A stretch of DNA of 64,000 bases from Patescibacteria group bacterium (GTDB lineage Bacteria > Patescibacteria > Paceibacteria > UBA6257 > 2-01-FULL-56-20). The DNA lies in contig JANLHI010000013.1 of assembly GCA_024654525.1 (NCBI GenBank), forward strand, positions 57,124 through 121,123, read 5' to 3'. The notes under the pieces are model-generated. The model worked only from the letters and a program-made list of their open reading frames with translations, did no database searches and had not been told where the DNA came from. This document shows positions 1 to 9,031 of the stretch, one piece after another; positions within the stretch are counted from its first letter, which is position 1, and each line of letters starts with the position of its first letter. The position numbers were made by a program, and so were the translations under genes.

Positions 1-9
1 CATAACTCA

Positions 10-621
10 ATGAAACAAACCACAAAACGCTTTTTAAGCCTTATCGTATCGCTCCTTCTTATTGCGGCGGCATTCGTGGCGTTTCTGAATTTTATTCAAC
101 CGGCATACGGAGAAGTGCAAAAACTTAAAAGTGAAGTAACCACACGCGAAGAGTTTGTAGCGAGTCAGCAGGAAGCGGTGCGCAAGGTACAGGGGTTGAT
201 CAGTGCATATAATACTCAGGGCGAATTGAGGGGAGTCATTAATCTTACGCTTCCGTTTGAGCAAGATGTAGCAGGAGCGCTTACGCAACTTGCGGGGTTA
301 ATTCAAGACTCGACATTGGGAGGGAAATCTTTCACAATCTCGACTCCGGATGAAAACGGCGGCGCACCCATAAGAGATTCAAAAGGCAATGAATCCAAGG
401 ATTTAGTCTCTCTACACGATCTTGGCAGGGTTGTGTTCGTGACACGGTTTTCGGGGAGTTATGATAATATAAAAAATTTTTTCGAAAAACTCGAATTAAA
501 CGTCAGGGTGTTTGATATTATTGCGTTATCTATCGCACCTGTGGCATCAGAGAAGCAGACGAAACAAGATATTTATGAGGTCGATTTGCAGGTTATGACG
601 TATTATCAAAAAGATAAATAA
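10..621 (+). CDS. PilO-like type IV pilus inner-membrane alignment protein
   Basis: A 203-residue bitopic membrane protein with one hydrophobic helix at about residues 8-28, a predicted coiled coil at about 32-65 and a compact C-terminal domain. This is the layout of PilO/GspM-type proteins, which link the inner-membrane platform to the outer parts of a type IV pilus machine. Sequence identity to known PilO is too weak for me to be certain. It opens the window and is followed 6 bp later by another membrane gene and then pilB, so it belongs to pilus locus A. The upstream pilM/pilN part presumably lies outside the window. A second, unrelated-looking PilO-type protein is at 45027-45563. Confidence 0.65.
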   Translation: MKQTTKRFLSLIVSLLLIAAAFVAFLNFIQPAYGEVQKLKSEVTTREEFVASQQEAVRKVQGLISAYNTQGELRGVINLTLPFEQDVAGALTQLAGLIQDSTLGGKSFTISTPDENGGAPIRDSKGNESKDLVSLHDLGRVVFVTRFSGSYDNIKNFFEKLELNVRVFDIIALSIAPVASEKQTKQDIYEVDLQVMTYYQKDK

Positions 622-627
622 TTTTTC

Positions 628-924
628 ATGGCCATTATTATTGAAGAAGAACAGCAACAAAGCACCATCAGTATCGTGAGTATATTTGTATGGGTGGTTA
701 TTCTTGGCGTGGTAGGTGCCTCGGTATATTATCTTTTTTTCAAAAATCCCGATTTCACTTTGTTTGTAACACCCGAGGGTTTTAAAAACACGGAAGCACT
801 TTCAAAAATCAATCTGAATCCGGGACAGGTGGTAACCAGCCCCGCGTTTAAAGCATTGCGACAATACACGGCGCTTCCCGAGCCTTTGAATGTCGGAAGA
901 AAAAATCCGTTTCTTGAGCTATGA
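628..924 (+). CDS. Small membrane protein of pilus locus A
   Basis: 98 residues: an acidic, Gln-rich N-terminus, one transmembrane helix at about residues 15-37 and a short C-terminal tail ending in NPFLEL. The tail recalls the 'GRxNPF' stretch seen in PilP-like and GspC-like proteins, which would suit a connector in the pilus alignment complex, but this is inference. Its stop overlaps the start of pilB (ATGA), so the two are translationally coupled. The gene has no other recognisable domain. Confidence 0.6.
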   Translation: MAIIIEEEQQQSTISIVSIFVWVVILGVVGASVYYLFFKNPDFTLFVTPEGFKNTEALSKINLNPGQVVTSPAFKALRQYTALPEPLNVGRKNPFLEL

Positions 925-2645
925 CGAACGACCGATTGCTCCAAGAGCTTGAGAAAGCAACGCTGATTGATGCGGGTACGGTGATGAAGGTCCAGCGCGA
1001 GGCGTTGCTTACCGGCAAGTCGGCTGAAGATATTCTTTATACGAAGCGACTTGCGGATGATGTGAAAGTTGCGCAAGTAAAGAGTGCCATTCTTAAGGTT
1101 CCTTATCAAAAAATAGATTTCAGCAAGTTCGATGAAAAAATGTTGCAGATTATTCCGGAGACCACCGCGCGAACGTACGGAGTGGTTCCTTTGGGGAGGA
1201 AGAACGATCTGCTCATTGTGGGAATGATGAATCCCGACGATCAAAAGGCGCAAGAAGCGCTTAAATTTGTTGCTCGTGCGAATAAGGCAAGTCTTGGTGT
1301 CTATGTCATCGCATGGGGGGATTGGCAACAGGTACTCCAAAAATATTCACCGTATCGCAACGACATAGATGACGCGGTGAAATCATTACGCATAAAGCCG
1401 GAGGGGAAAAGTAGGAGTGCAATACGGCTTGAAGAAATGGCGGAAACCGATATGGAGAATGCTCCGGTAATACGAGTGGTGGCGCGCACGTTCGAGGAGG
1501 CGGTGATACAGCGAGTATCGGACGTGCATATAGAACCGCAGGAGGATTATCTCCGCGTGCGGTTTCGTATCAACGGAGAATTGCAGGAAACGGCATCGCT
1601 TCCCATCGAGCTTGCACATCCGGTCATATCTCGCATCAAAGTATTGTCGAATCTTAAAATAGATGAAACACGCATACCGCAGGACGGTCGTTTTCGCACG
1701 ACGGTGCAAAACAGAGATATCGATTTTCGAGTTGCGACGTTTCCCACGCCGGCAGGGGAAAAAGTGGCGGTGCGCGTACTTGATCCTTCCGTGGGATTAA
1801 AATCATTTGATGGATTAGGATTGACCGGAAGGAACCTTGCGGTGATAGAAAAAAATCTTTCGCGTCCATATGGGATGATTTTAGTGAGTGGTCCGACCGG
1901 GTCTGGGAAAACCACTACGCTTTATGCCGTATTGCAACGGTTAAACAGTGACAAGGTGAATATCGTAAGTTTGGAAGACCCTGTTGAATATTTGGTATCA
2001 GGCGTAAATCAGTCTCAAGTACATCCCGAAATAGGATATGATTTTGCATCGGGACTTCGGCAAATTCTTCGGCAAGATCCCGATGTAATTATGGTGGGAG
2101 AAATTCGCGACAGCGAAACCGCCGAGCTTGCGGTGCGTGCGGCGCTTACCGGACACATCGTACTTTCGACATTGCACACAAACAACTCGATAGGTGTGGT
2201 ATCGCGTCTTATGGATATGAAGGTGGAACCGTTCCTTTTGCCGGTATCGGTGAATATTATGCTTTCCCAGCGTTTAGTCGGAGAATTATGTATCGCATGC
2301 AAAGTGAGTGAACCTGCGTCTCCCGGAGTGGTAAAGGTAATTACCGAAGCGCTTCAGGGACTTCCGGAGGATATTCGAAGTCGGTATCGCGAGCCATATA
2401 AAATTTTCCATGCGCCGGGATGTAATGTGTGTAAGGGAAGGGGAATTACCGGGCGTATTGCGCTCTTTGAAATACTTGAAATGACTGATGCGCTTAAAGA
2501 GATTATTACCACCTCTCCTTCCATTCAGCGTATTGCAAAGGAGGCAAAGGATCAGGGAATGATAACAATGAGACAGGATGGTGTCATGAAAGCGCTTGAG
2601 GGACTTGTGATGATTGAAGAGGTGGTGCGAGAAACGGAAGAATAA
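921..2645 (+). CDS. pilB: PilB/GspE-type pilus extension ATPase (locus A)
   Basis: 574-residue cytoplasmic hexameric ATPase that powers pilus assembly. The N-terminal MshEN/GspE-N type region covers about residues 1-150. The Walker A loop GPTGSGKTTT is at about 322-333, the Walker B region DVIMVGEIRD at about 387 and a His box follows (STLHTNN). A four-cysteine zinc site typical of PilB but not PilT is formed by CIAC (about 456) and CNVC (about 500). Length is normal for the family. It overlaps the preceding membrane gene by 4 bp and is followed by pilT and pilC. A paralogue sits at 48226-49938. Confidence 0.95.
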   Translation: MTNDRLLQELEKATLIDAGTVMKVQREALLTGKSAEDILYTKRLADDVKVAQVKSAILKVPYQKIDFSKFDEKMLQIIPETTARTYGVVPLGRKNDLLIVGMMNPDDQKAQEALKFVARANKASLGVYVIAWGDWQQVLQKYSPYRNDIDDAVKSLRIKPEGKSRSAIRLEEMAETDMENAPVIRVVARTFEEAVIQRVSDVHIEPQEDYLRVRFRINGELQETASLPIELAHPVISRIKVLSNLKIDETRIPQDGRFRTTVQNRDIDFRVATFPTPAGEKVAVRVLDPSVGLKSFDGLGLTGRNLAVIEKNLSRPYGMILVSGPTGSGKTTTLYAVLQRLNSDKVNIVSLEDPVEYLVSGVNQSQVHPEIGYDFASGLRQILRQDPDVIMVGEIRDSETAELAVRAALTGHIVLSTLHTNNSIGVVSRLMDMKVEPFLLPVSVNIMLSQRLVGELCIACKVSEPASPGVVKVITEALQGLPEDIRSRYREPYKIFHAPGCNVCKGRGITGRIALFEILEMTDALKEIITTSPSIQRIAKEAKDQGMITMRQDGVMKALEGLVMIEEVVRETEE

Positions 2646-2738
2646 GACTTGGTTCTTGCGAGTTGCGGGCGCACCGTCATGGTATGGTAGTATTTAATGG
2701 TATCAATAAGAAAAATAAGATTTCGGAGGATTTAAAAA

Positions 2739-3809
2739 ATGGATTATCACGAACAATTAAAAGGACTTCTTGTAGCGGCGGCGAGACAGAACGCTTCGGA
2801 TCTGCATATTGCGGTAGGAAGAAGGCCTACGCTTCGCGTTGACGGTGCGCTGGTACCGCTTCAACAAGAACAGATTATGACTCCCGAATCCGCAGAAGGG
2901 CTTGTATTCGGACTTCTTACGCCGGAACAAAAAGAGCGTTTTATTAAAGAGCGTCAGCTTGACTTCGCCTACAATTTGGAAGATAAAGTACGGTTTCGTG
3001 TGAATGTGTATTATCAACGCGGGTACGTGGCGGCGGCGCTTCGGGTCATTCCCGGAAGAATTAGTACCATAGAAGAACTTGGGCTTCCCCCTATTCTTCA
3101 TGACTTTTCAAATCTTTCGCAGGGATTCGTGTTGGTGGTAGGTCCCGCGGGACACGGGAAATCCACATCGCTTGCGGCAGTACTCGACGAAGTGAATCAT
3201 ACGCGCGCCGATCATATCGTGACCGTTGAAGATCCGATTGAGTATCTCTTTACGCAAGACAAAGCAATCATCTCTCAGCGTGAGGTGGGAAACGATACGC
3301 AAACATTCGATGACGCGTTGCGTACGGTGCTCCGGCAAGACCCGGATGTCATCATGATAGGAGAGATGCGGGATGCGGCTTCTATTGCCACCGCAATGAC
3401 TGCGGCGGAAACGGGCCACCTTGTATTTTCCACGCTTCACACCAATTCCGCATCGCAGACGATAGATCGGATTATCGACAGCTTTGCGCCGGAACAGCAG
3501 GGGCAGGTGGTTTCCCAGCTCGCCGCTACACTTGTCGCGATTGTGTCCCAACGCCTGTTGCCGCGCATATCGGGCGGAAGAATTCCTGCTGCGGAAATAA
3601 TGTTGGTCAATCCGGCGATTCGAAATCTTATTCGGGAGCGGAAAATATATCAGATTGATTTGGTGATTGAAACAAGCTTGCAGGAGGGAATGATTACGTT
3701 GAATCGCGCACTGGCAACATTGGTGAAGAATAAAGAAATATCGCTTGAGAACGCAGAGTTATATTCCATGAATCCGGCGGAGTTAAGAATACTTCTCGAA
3801 AGGTTTTAG
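2739..3809 (+). CDS. pilT: PilT-type pilus retraction ATPase
   Basis: 356-residue ATPase of the PilT family, which depolymerises pili and so drives retraction, twitching and DNA uptake. The Walker A loop reads GPAGHGKST at about residue 134, with Ala and His where most relatives have Thr and Ser but still matching GxxxxGK[ST]. Walker B DVIMIGEMRD is at about 203 and the His box STLHTNSA follows. It lacks the PilB-type cysteine tetrad, and the length fits PilT. The ATG is preceded by a good Shine-Dalgarno (GGAGG, 8 nt upstream), unusual in this window. It is the only PilT here; locus B has none. Confidence 0.93.
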   Translation: MDYHEQLKGLLVAAARQNASDLHIAVGRRPTLRVDGALVPLQQEQIMTPESAEGLVFGLLTPEQKERFIKERQLDFAYNLEDKVRFRVNVYYQRGYVAAALRVIPGRISTIEELGLPPILHDFSNLSQGFVLVVGPAGHGKSTSLAAVLDEVNHTRADHIVTVEDPIEYLFTQDKAIISQREVGNDTQTFDDALRTVLRQDPDVIMIGEMRDAASIATAMTAAETGHLVFSTLHTNSASQTIDRIIDSFAPEQQGQVVSQLAATLVAIVSQRLLPRISGGRIPAAEIMLVNPAIRNLIRERKIYQIDLVIETSLQEGMITLNRALATLVKNKEISLENAELYSMNPAELRILLERF

Positions 3810-3919
3810 CGTAGTGCAAGAAGCGTAGTCGCGAGGATGATTATTTTTTCATACAAAGCAATGTATAGAATGTATGACAACCCCAATGGCGCAATAACCG
3901 TAACGTGGTCCCACACGGA

Positions 3920-5131
3920 ATGAAATTCCACTATCAAGCAAAAACCAAAGATGGAGAGGATCAGGTGGGGTTTGTAGAAGCTCCGAATCGTGAATCGGCA
4001 ACCGCTATTTTATCGGGACACGGGCTTTTTATTTTAAGTATCGAAGCAACGAAGAAGGAAGCGTGGTATGAAAGAATCGGAGGAATTTTCACAGGGGTGA
4101 AAAGAAAAGATAAGGTTATTTTCTTTCGCCAACTTTCCACACTTCTTGAGGCGCGTATTCCTTTGAATGCGGCGTTGCGTAGTTTGCAGGCGCAAACGGT
4201 AAACCCCACATTGAAAGAGGCTGTGTTTGAGGTTGCGGAAAGTATTGATTCGGGACTTTCTTTCTCGCAGGCGCTTGAGCGTAGGCAAGGCGTTTTCTCC
4301 GAGTTCTATGTGGCGATGGTGCGTGCGGCGGAGACCACCGGCAAACTCGACGAAATTATAGATTTTCTTGCAGACTATACAGAAAAAGAAGATTTGATTG
4401 CGCGGAAAACCATGGGGGCGATGGCGTATCCGGCACTTGTCGTGGGGATGTTCGGTGTTGTAGCGCTTGTGCTGGTGGTGTTTGTATTTCCTCAAATCCG
4501 CCCCGTATTCGAGCAGTCCGGTATTGATTTGCCGTTTACTACGCGAATTCTTCTCGGGAGCGGAGAATTTTTGGGAGCATGGTGGCCATTGGTGCTTATT
4601 GGGGTAATATTCGGCGGGATTGTGGGTATTGATTACTTCCGCTCGAAAGAAGGGCGTGCGGTGCTCGACGATGCAAAGGTGCGTTTCCCGCTGATACATA
4701 GAATTTACTTGCCACTGGTGCTTACGCGGTTTTCGTATACCACCTCGCTTCTTTTAAAAGGAGGTATTCCTGTTGCGCAAGCGCTTGAGATTGTAAGTCA
4801 TGTGGTGGCAAATGCGTTATATCAAGAATTATTGCATGAGGTATCGGAATCGGTGCGGGGAGGAGAGACTATTTCCCAAGCAATTTCGCGGTATCCCGAC
4901 TACTTTCCGAAACTGGTACCGCAAATGCTTGCGGTGGGAGAACAGAGCGGGCAGTTAAGTCAGATTTTCAGTCGTGTAGCGACATTTTATGAACGTGAAG
5001 CGGATGATGTGATTAATAATATCGTAAATCTCATACAACCGCTTCTTATCGCGGTAGTGGGTATCTTTGTGGGGCTTCTCTTCGCCTCTATCTTGCTTCC
5101 GCTCTATCAACTCACTTCGTCTTTCGGATAG
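3920..5131 (+). CDS. pilC: PilC/GspF inner-membrane platform protein (locus A)
   Basis: About 403 residues with two tandem T2SSF domains, each carrying the family's membrane-flanking helices; three hydrophobic segments lie at about residues 165-190, 215-240 and 370-400. PilC is the inner-membrane rotor on which PilB and PilT act. The ATG at 3920 begins MKFHYQAK, the usual PilC N-terminus ('F.Y.A'); a GTG at 3905 would add five residues with no family support. Upstream at 3865-3875 is a TATAGAAT element that could give this gene its own promoter. Confidence 0.9.
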   Translation: MKFHYQAKTKDGEDQVGFVEAPNRESATAILSGHGLFILSIEATKKEAWYERIGGIFTGVKRKDKVIFFRQLSTLLEARIPLNAALRSLQAQTVNPTLKEAVFEVAESIDSGLSFSQALERRQGVFSEFYVAMVRAAETTGKLDEIIDFLADYTEKEDLIARKTMGAMAYPALVVGMFGVVALVLVVFVFPQIRPVFEQSGIDLPFTTRILLGSGEFLGAWWPLVLIGVIFGGIVGIDYFRSKEGRAVLDDAKVRFPLIHRIYLPLVLTRFSYTTSLLLKGGIPVAQALEIVSHVVANALYQELLHEVSESVRGGETISQAISRYPDYFPKLVPQMLAVGEQSGQLSQIFSRVATFYEREADDVINNIVNLIQPLLIAVVGIFVGLLFASILLPLYQLTSSFG

Positions 5132-5150
5132 AAATGGCAGTGTGATATAC

Positions 5151-5159
5151 TTATCCACA
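5151..5159 (+). promoter_or_regulatory. Perfect DnaA box upstream of pilin gene
   Basis: TTATCCACA, the exact DnaA-box consensus, lies 36 nt upstream of the pilin start. Similar exact boxes precede the second pilin gene (46884-46892) and the secreted protein gene (27178-27186). Confidence 0.6.
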
Positions 5160-5181
5160 AGTATGGAAAGGTCGGAAATGA

Positions 5182-5187
5182 TATAAT
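5182..5187 (+). promoter_or_regulatory. -10 box of the pilin promoter
   Basis: TATAAT, 7 nt before the ATG at 5195. Transcription would begin at or next to that ATG, giving a leaderless mRNA and making 5195 rather than 5186 the true start. No clear -35 is seen; a DnaA box lies at 5151-5159, where a -35 region would be expected to begin. Confidence 0.55.
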
Positions 5188-5194
5188 GGAAAAC

Positions 5195-5701
5195 ATGAAA
5201 ACATATTCGAGAGGCGGGTTTACACTTATCGAAATATTGATTGTAGTCGCTATAATAGGTATCTTGGCTTCCGTCATTTTAGTGGGTCTTGGTCCGACAC
5301 AGCGTGCGGGGCGTGATGCCAGGCGTGTTGCGGATTTAAAGAGCGTACAGACTGGATTGGAGCTGTATTTCCAGAAGAACGGTGAGTATCCCGCAGCTGC
5401 AAGCGGGTGGACTGCCTTGTCCCAGACCCTTGAAGGCGCGGGCGTAGGGGCAGGGAAAATTCCCAATGATCCGAATTATAACAGTGCCGTAGGAACGAGT
5501 CCCATTTACCACTATTCTCGTCCTGCATACAATGCCTATTATTTAGGCGCGTTGCTTGAGGATCCGAATAACAAGGCGATGAAGTCTTCATTGTCGGGAA
5601 CATCTGATGGAGGAAATCCTCCTGTAATAACCGGAGTGTCGATTGATGGCACAGCATGCGGAGGTAGCGGAGGGTTTTATTGCGTAGGAAACGGAAATTA
5701 G
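5195..5701 (+). CDS. Type IV pilin / GspG-like prepilin (locus A)
   Basis: 169-residue prepilin with a short leader and the processing motif RGG|FTLIEILIVV followed by the long hydrophobic helix that forms the pilus core. PilD would cut after Gly and methylate Phe. After the helix comes the 'ARDARRVADLKSVQTGLELYFQ' style alpha-helix and a Gly/Asn/Pro-rich globular domain with two C-terminal cysteines (CGGSGGFYC). The N-terminal half resembles GspG-like pilins. Start chosen at 5195 because the -10 box ends at 5187; 5186 is an in-frame alternative. A terminator follows, so this gene may be transcribed alone and strongly, as expected of a major pilin. Confidence 0.88.
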   Translation: MKTYSRGGFTLIEILIVVAIIGILASVILVGLGPTQRAGRDARRVADLKSVQTGLELYFQKNGEYPAAASGWTALSQTLEGAGVGAGKIPNDPNYNSAVGTSPIYHYSRPAYNAYYLGALLEDPNNKAMKSSLSGTSDGGNPPVITGVSIDGTACGGSGGFYCVGNGN

Positions 5702-5720
5702 TTTTAAAAGAGAAAGTGGC

Positions 5721-5756
5721 AAAAGCCGATGGTTTTCACCGTCGGTTTTTGTTTTT
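5721..5756 (+). terminator. Rho-independent terminator after the pilin gene
   Basis: Twelve-base arms AAAAGCCGATGG and CCGTCGGTTTTT (one G-T pair) around a 6-nt loop, running into a T-rich tract. Confidence 0.8.
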
Positions 5757-5830
5757 CACAGTGACTTTTACATTCTTGAATATGTGTGAGGGCTTTCTCC
5801 CTTTTAAAGAGAAAGGTAGAATGAGTCAAT

Positions 5831-6691
5831 ATGGTGTCGATTATCCTTTTTGTTTTAGGACTGTCTTTCGGAAGTTTTATAAATGTGATTGCGCTTCGTT
5901 ATAATCCGGATCGATTTTTGTTTTCGCGCACCGCGCTTGGCGGACGTTCTCGATGTGCTCATTGTAAAAAAACGCTTCGATGGTTCGAACTTGTACCGCT
6001 CATAAGTTTCTTGTTCCAGCGGGGACGGTGCCGTTCATGTCACACGCGACTTTCCCCACAATATATGTTCGCTGAAATCATTGCGGGCGCCATATTTGTA
6101 CTCGTTCCCATTCGTATTGCATCGTTATACCTCCTACCTCCTACCTCCTACTATCTTCTTGTTACTGTTTGGATTTTTGTGTTGCTGATTCTGCTTCTCC
6201 TCTCTCTTATCGATGTCCGTTTTCGTATTATTCCCGATGAGTGCAACGTGGCGCTTATCGGAGCGGGAATGGCAATCGCAATTCTTACACCGGTAATGAA
6301 TGGAACGGGCGGTTCGTTTCTTGGAGCGTATGGAATTTTACTTCTCGCGCAATCGCACATATGGGTTAATAAACTTTTAGGGTTTCTTGCGGGGGCGTTC
6401 GGGCTTGGGATACTTGCGGTGGCAACTCGAGGGAAAGGAATGGGCATGGGGGATATAAAACTTGCGGCGGCGCTTGGTGTGGTTTTCGGATGGCCTGATA
6501 TTGCGGTATTGCTTGGTATCGCGTTCGTCCTTGGGGCGATTGCCGGAATACTTGAGATAGCGACTGCAAAAAATACGCTTAATGGGACTCTTCCTTTCGG
6601 ACCGTTTATTGCGCTTGGCGCTACAATGCTTTTCTTTGGCGGATCGGAGCTTGTGAAGTGGTACTTCGGTGTATTTGCGGGATGGTGGTGA
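5831..6691 (+). CDS. pilD: Prepilin peptidase / N-methyltransferase
   Basis: 286-residue polytopic membrane enzyme that cleaves prepilin leaders and methylates the new N-terminus, serving every pilin in both loci. The N-terminal cytoplasmic domain has two CxxC pairs (CAHC and CRSC), the usual zinc site. The two catalytic aspartates are seen in SLIDVR and in GMGDIKL, the conserved GxGD motif. A heptanucleotide run (ACCTCCT x3, from 6129) lies in frame between the zinc domain and the first protease helix. A -10 box (TAGAAT, 5817-5822) ends 8 nt before the ATG, suggesting a leaderless start. Confidence 0.93.
   Translation: MVSIILFVLGLSFGSFINVIALRYNPDRFLFSRTALGGRSRCAHCKKTLRWFELVPLISFLFQRGRCRSCHTRLSPQYMFAEIIAGAIFVLVPIRIASLYLLPPTSYYLLVTVWIFVLLILLLLSLIDVRFRIIPDECNVALIGAGMAIAILTPVMNGTGGSFLGAYGILLLAQSHIWVNKLLGFLAGAFGLGILAVATRGKGMGMGDIKLAAALGVVFGWPDIAVLLGIAFVLGAIAGILEIATAKNTLNGTLPFGPFIALGATMLFFGGSELVKWYFGVFAGWW
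6129..6170. repeat. Heptanucleotide run inside pilD
   Basis: Six consecutive 7-bp words: ACCTCCT three times, then ACTATCT, TCTTGTT and ACTGTTT. They encode an Leu/Pro/Tyr/Thr-rich stretch in the membrane protein and keep the frame. Confidence 0.75.
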
Positions 6692-6719
6692 TTCGGTGCG
6701 GGATGCACGCGTAGTGGGG

Positions 6720-6725
6720 TATAAT
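6720..6725 (+). promoter_or_regulatory. -10 box before pseudopilin gene 6733
   Basis: TATAAT, 7 nt before the ATG at 6733, so the transcript would start at or next to the start codon. It marks a separate transcription unit for the minor pilin genes. Confidence 0.55.
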
Positions 6726-6732
6726 AAAGCAA

Positions 6733-7380
6733 ATGAGTTTGTCTACCATCACTCGTTGCATATCGCGTCTTCGGAAACGCTCGGGGTTTTCTCTTGTCGA
6801 GTCGTTAGTGATTATTTCCATCGTGGGGTTGCTTTCTGCGTATACGATTTCTTATTCGAATGTAAGTCGAAGACAAACCGAGATGTATGTGTCGAAAGCC
6901 CAGATAGGGCAATTTATCCTCAAGGCAAAATCACTTACACTAAATACGCGTACTCGCGGGTCGTTGGGGCGTCCGTGTGGATATGGAGTGGACGTAAATG
7001 AAGCGCTACCTCCTTCCCGATCTTCACTCACGCTTTTTTCGTATTCCGTACCTACCGCAGAGGTATCGCAAGGGCTTGGGGGGTCGTGTCTTAAGGATGG
7101 CGTATTAAGGAAAGAGCAAGTGGAGATAGGAAGAAACGGTCTCGAAAAGAATACGGTTGAGTCGTTTGAATTGCCCCAAGAAGTGGAATTTTTTAACAGT
7201 GCAACCCGAGTGGGAATGGTAAAGCGCATATTTTTCCTCGCACCCGATCCCCAGACATTCATTTGGGTGGATGGAAGTGCAGACCCCGGCGCGCTTTCTG
7301 GAAGAATATATCTTATCACGGAAGACGAGCGTGCGTCGTCATCAATATTTGTTACGTCCGCAGGTGAAGTAAGTTTCTGA
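6733..7380 (+). CDS. Pseudopilin-like protein (locus A)
   Basis: 215 residues with a basic leader, the class III cleavage motif SGFSLVES and a hydrophobic helix at about residues 18-40. Position +5 of the mature form is Glu as in normal pilins. The rest is a beta-rich domain with no recognised family, resembling GspH/FimT-type minor pilins in size. First of four consecutive minor-pilin genes (6733-9472) that likely form the pilus tip or priming complex. Transcription from the TATAAT at 6720 would be leaderless. Confidence 0.78.
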   Translation: MSLSTITRCISRLRKRSGFSLVESLVIISIVGLLSAYTISYSNVSRRQTEMYVSKAQIGQFILKAKSLTLNTRTRGSLGRPCGYGVDVNEALPPSRSSLTLFSYSVPTAEVSQGLGGSCLKDGVLRKEQVEIGRNGLEKNTVESFELPQEVEFFNSATRVGMVKRIFFLAPDPQTFIWVDGSADPGALSGRIYLITEDERASSSIFVTSAGEVSF

Positions 7381-7388
7381 ATAACCGT

Positions 7389-7967
7389 ATGAGGATATAC
7401 AGACATATGCGCATACTGCAGGCACAAAAAGGATTTTTTATCATCGAGGCAATGATTTCTTTGAGTTTACTCACGGTGGGATTTTTAGGGTTACTTACCT
7501 TGCTTGCGAGTTCATTGGGACTTAATCGTGTAGTAACGGATACCTATATTGCGAATTATCTTGCCATAGAGGGGGTAGAGATTATAAAAAATGTAATAGA
7601 TGCGAATGTTGCGCACGGGCAGAATTTTAACAAAAATTGCATATGGAGTACGGGGTTTAATGCCGAGAAAACATACGAAATTGATGCGCAGATACCATCG
7701 GTGACCCCGAGTGATTCCGGTTGCCCCGGAGAAGTGCTGGTGGGGGATATTATGATTGGTGCGGGACGTCCACTAAAATTTGATGTGTCTTCCGGTGAAT
7801 ATGAGTATGATACGGGGACAAACTCCGTGTTTCGAAGGCGAGTAACGGTGTCACCGGTAAACGATAATGAATTACGTGTTAACTCTGTGGTGGCATGGAC
7901 CACGCGCGGAGGAGGAAATTTTACGGTAAATGTCGAAGACCACTTGTATAACTGGTCAAGACCATGA
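7389..7967 (+). CDS. PilV-like minor pilin
   Basis: 192 residues; leader ending QKG followed by FFIIEAMISLSLLTVGFLGLLTL, a prepilin helix with the PilV-like 'EAMISL' variation. A second ATG at 7407 would give a shorter leader (MRILQAQKG). The globular part has two cysteines and no recognisable family. It overlaps the next gene by 4 bp, indicating coupled translation within the minor-pilin operon. Confidence 0.78.
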   Translation: MRIYRHMRILQAQKGFFIIEAMISLSLLTVGFLGLLTLLASSLGLNRVVTDTYIANYLAIEGVEIIKNVIDANVAHGQNFNKNCIWSTGFNAEKTYEIDAQIPSVTPSDSGCPGEVLVGDIMIGAGRPLKFDVSSGEYEYDTGTNSVFRRRVTVSPVNDNELRVNSVVAWTTRGGGNFTVNVEDHLYNWSRP

Positions 7968-9028
7968 ATATAAAAAATTCCAAATTGCGGCGTGAGGGGT
8001 ATACGCTTATTGAGCTTTTGGTGGCGATAGGGCTCTTTGGGGTGGTAACGGCGATTGCGGTGGGGGGATTCGCTCGTGCGCTTCGCACGCAACGGCAGGC
8101 ACAACTTCTTCTTGTATCGAACGGAAACGTAAGTGAGGCGATAGAGGGGATTGCACGTGAACTGCGTGTGGCAAGAGATTTTCAAACCGATGTCGGTGGT
8201 TTTGGCAGTACCTGTTTCGGTGTCGTGGATGGAGCGCCGGCTATTATCCCCTTACAAGGCAATGCGCTCCGATTTAAAAATCCGAAAAATGAAGATGTGA
8301 TATATCGTGCGTGTAATAATCGCCTTGAGCGTGGATTGACCGCGGGGGGCAAATTTGCACTCACTGTGTTTAAGCAAGTTTCATCAGGATCCGTAAAGGT
8401 TCAAAATCTGGAATTTTCTATTTCCGGAAACAAACCGGGTTCCGATGTTTCCAGCGTAAGCAATCAGCCCGATGGATATCCTCCTCGGATTACCATAAAG
8501 ATTAGCGTGGCTCCCAATTCGGATGATCCGGGTATCTCGGGGAGCGCGATGAGTCTTCAAACAACCGTAAGCGCACGGCTTATTGATGATCAGCCACCCG
8601 CACTCCGAGTACGAAAATTTGTACAAAATACCGAAGGAACTGCAGAGCCGAAAGATTTCATGATGGCGGTTGTGGGGAATAAAGTGAGGCCATGCACTCG
8701 CTGGGAGGATCTTACGGATGCTCAAAGGGGAAATATTCCCCGTGAGAGTCTTCTTGTGGAACCGGGCACGGTAGAGGGGAATCCCGACGGTGGCGCGTGC
8801 CGTGATATGATTGCTCCCCTAATGGACAATGTGTGTTATTTCAGAGGATCCGAAGAAGGAACGATTGTAACGCTTGCAGAAGGGGCGTTTTGCGTGGATG
8901 AATTGCCAAATTCTTCGTACGAAAAGTTTTTTGATGATGATTGCAGGAATTCCGAGGGACATGGTTCAGTGCAGGTGGGCGAGACAAAAACATGTTCTCT
9001 TATTAATGTAGGGAAGACAACAAATTAG
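7964..9028 (+). CDS. PilW-like minor pilin
   Basis: 354 residues. The prepilin N-terminus is EGYTLIELLVAIGLFGVV with Glu5, then a helix ending in RALRTQRQAQ, a typical PilW start. The remaining 300 residues are beta-rich, with eight cysteines in the last 120 residues. The large size and Cys-rich tail suit a tip-located minor pilin. ATG overlaps the stop of the previous gene. Confidence 0.75.
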   Translation: MNIKNSKLRREGYTLIELLVAIGLFGVVTAIAVGGFARALRTQRQAQLLLVSNGNVSEAIEGIARELRVARDFQTDVGGFGSTCFGVVDGAPAIIPLQGNALRFKNPKNEDVIYRACNNRLERGLTAGGKFALTVFKQVSSGSVKVQNLEFSISGNKPGSDVSSVSNQPDGYPPRITIKISVAPNSDDPGISGSAMSLQTTVSARLIDDQPPALRVRKFVQNTEGTAEPKDFMMAVVGNKVRPCTRWEDLTDAQRGNIPRESLLVEPGTVEGNPDGGACRDMIAPLMDNVCYFRGSEEGTIVTLAEGAFCVDELPNSSYEKFFDDDCRNSEGHGSVQVGETKTCSLINVGKTTN

Positions 9029-9031
9029 AGT

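Noticed and set aside
729..1340. Long antisense frame opposite pilB
   Set aside because: No start signal, no domain content, lies wholly within a conserved gene; the same holds for the other long antisense frames of the window.
5151..5159. Replication origin suggested by DnaA boxes and by parA-parB
   Set aside because: The boxes are single and tens of kilobases apart; there is no dnaA or dnaN and no AT-rich unwinding region, so no origin is called.
5680..5904. Open frame between the pilin gene and pilD
   Set aside because: It runs through the terminator and overlaps the pilD start in another frame.
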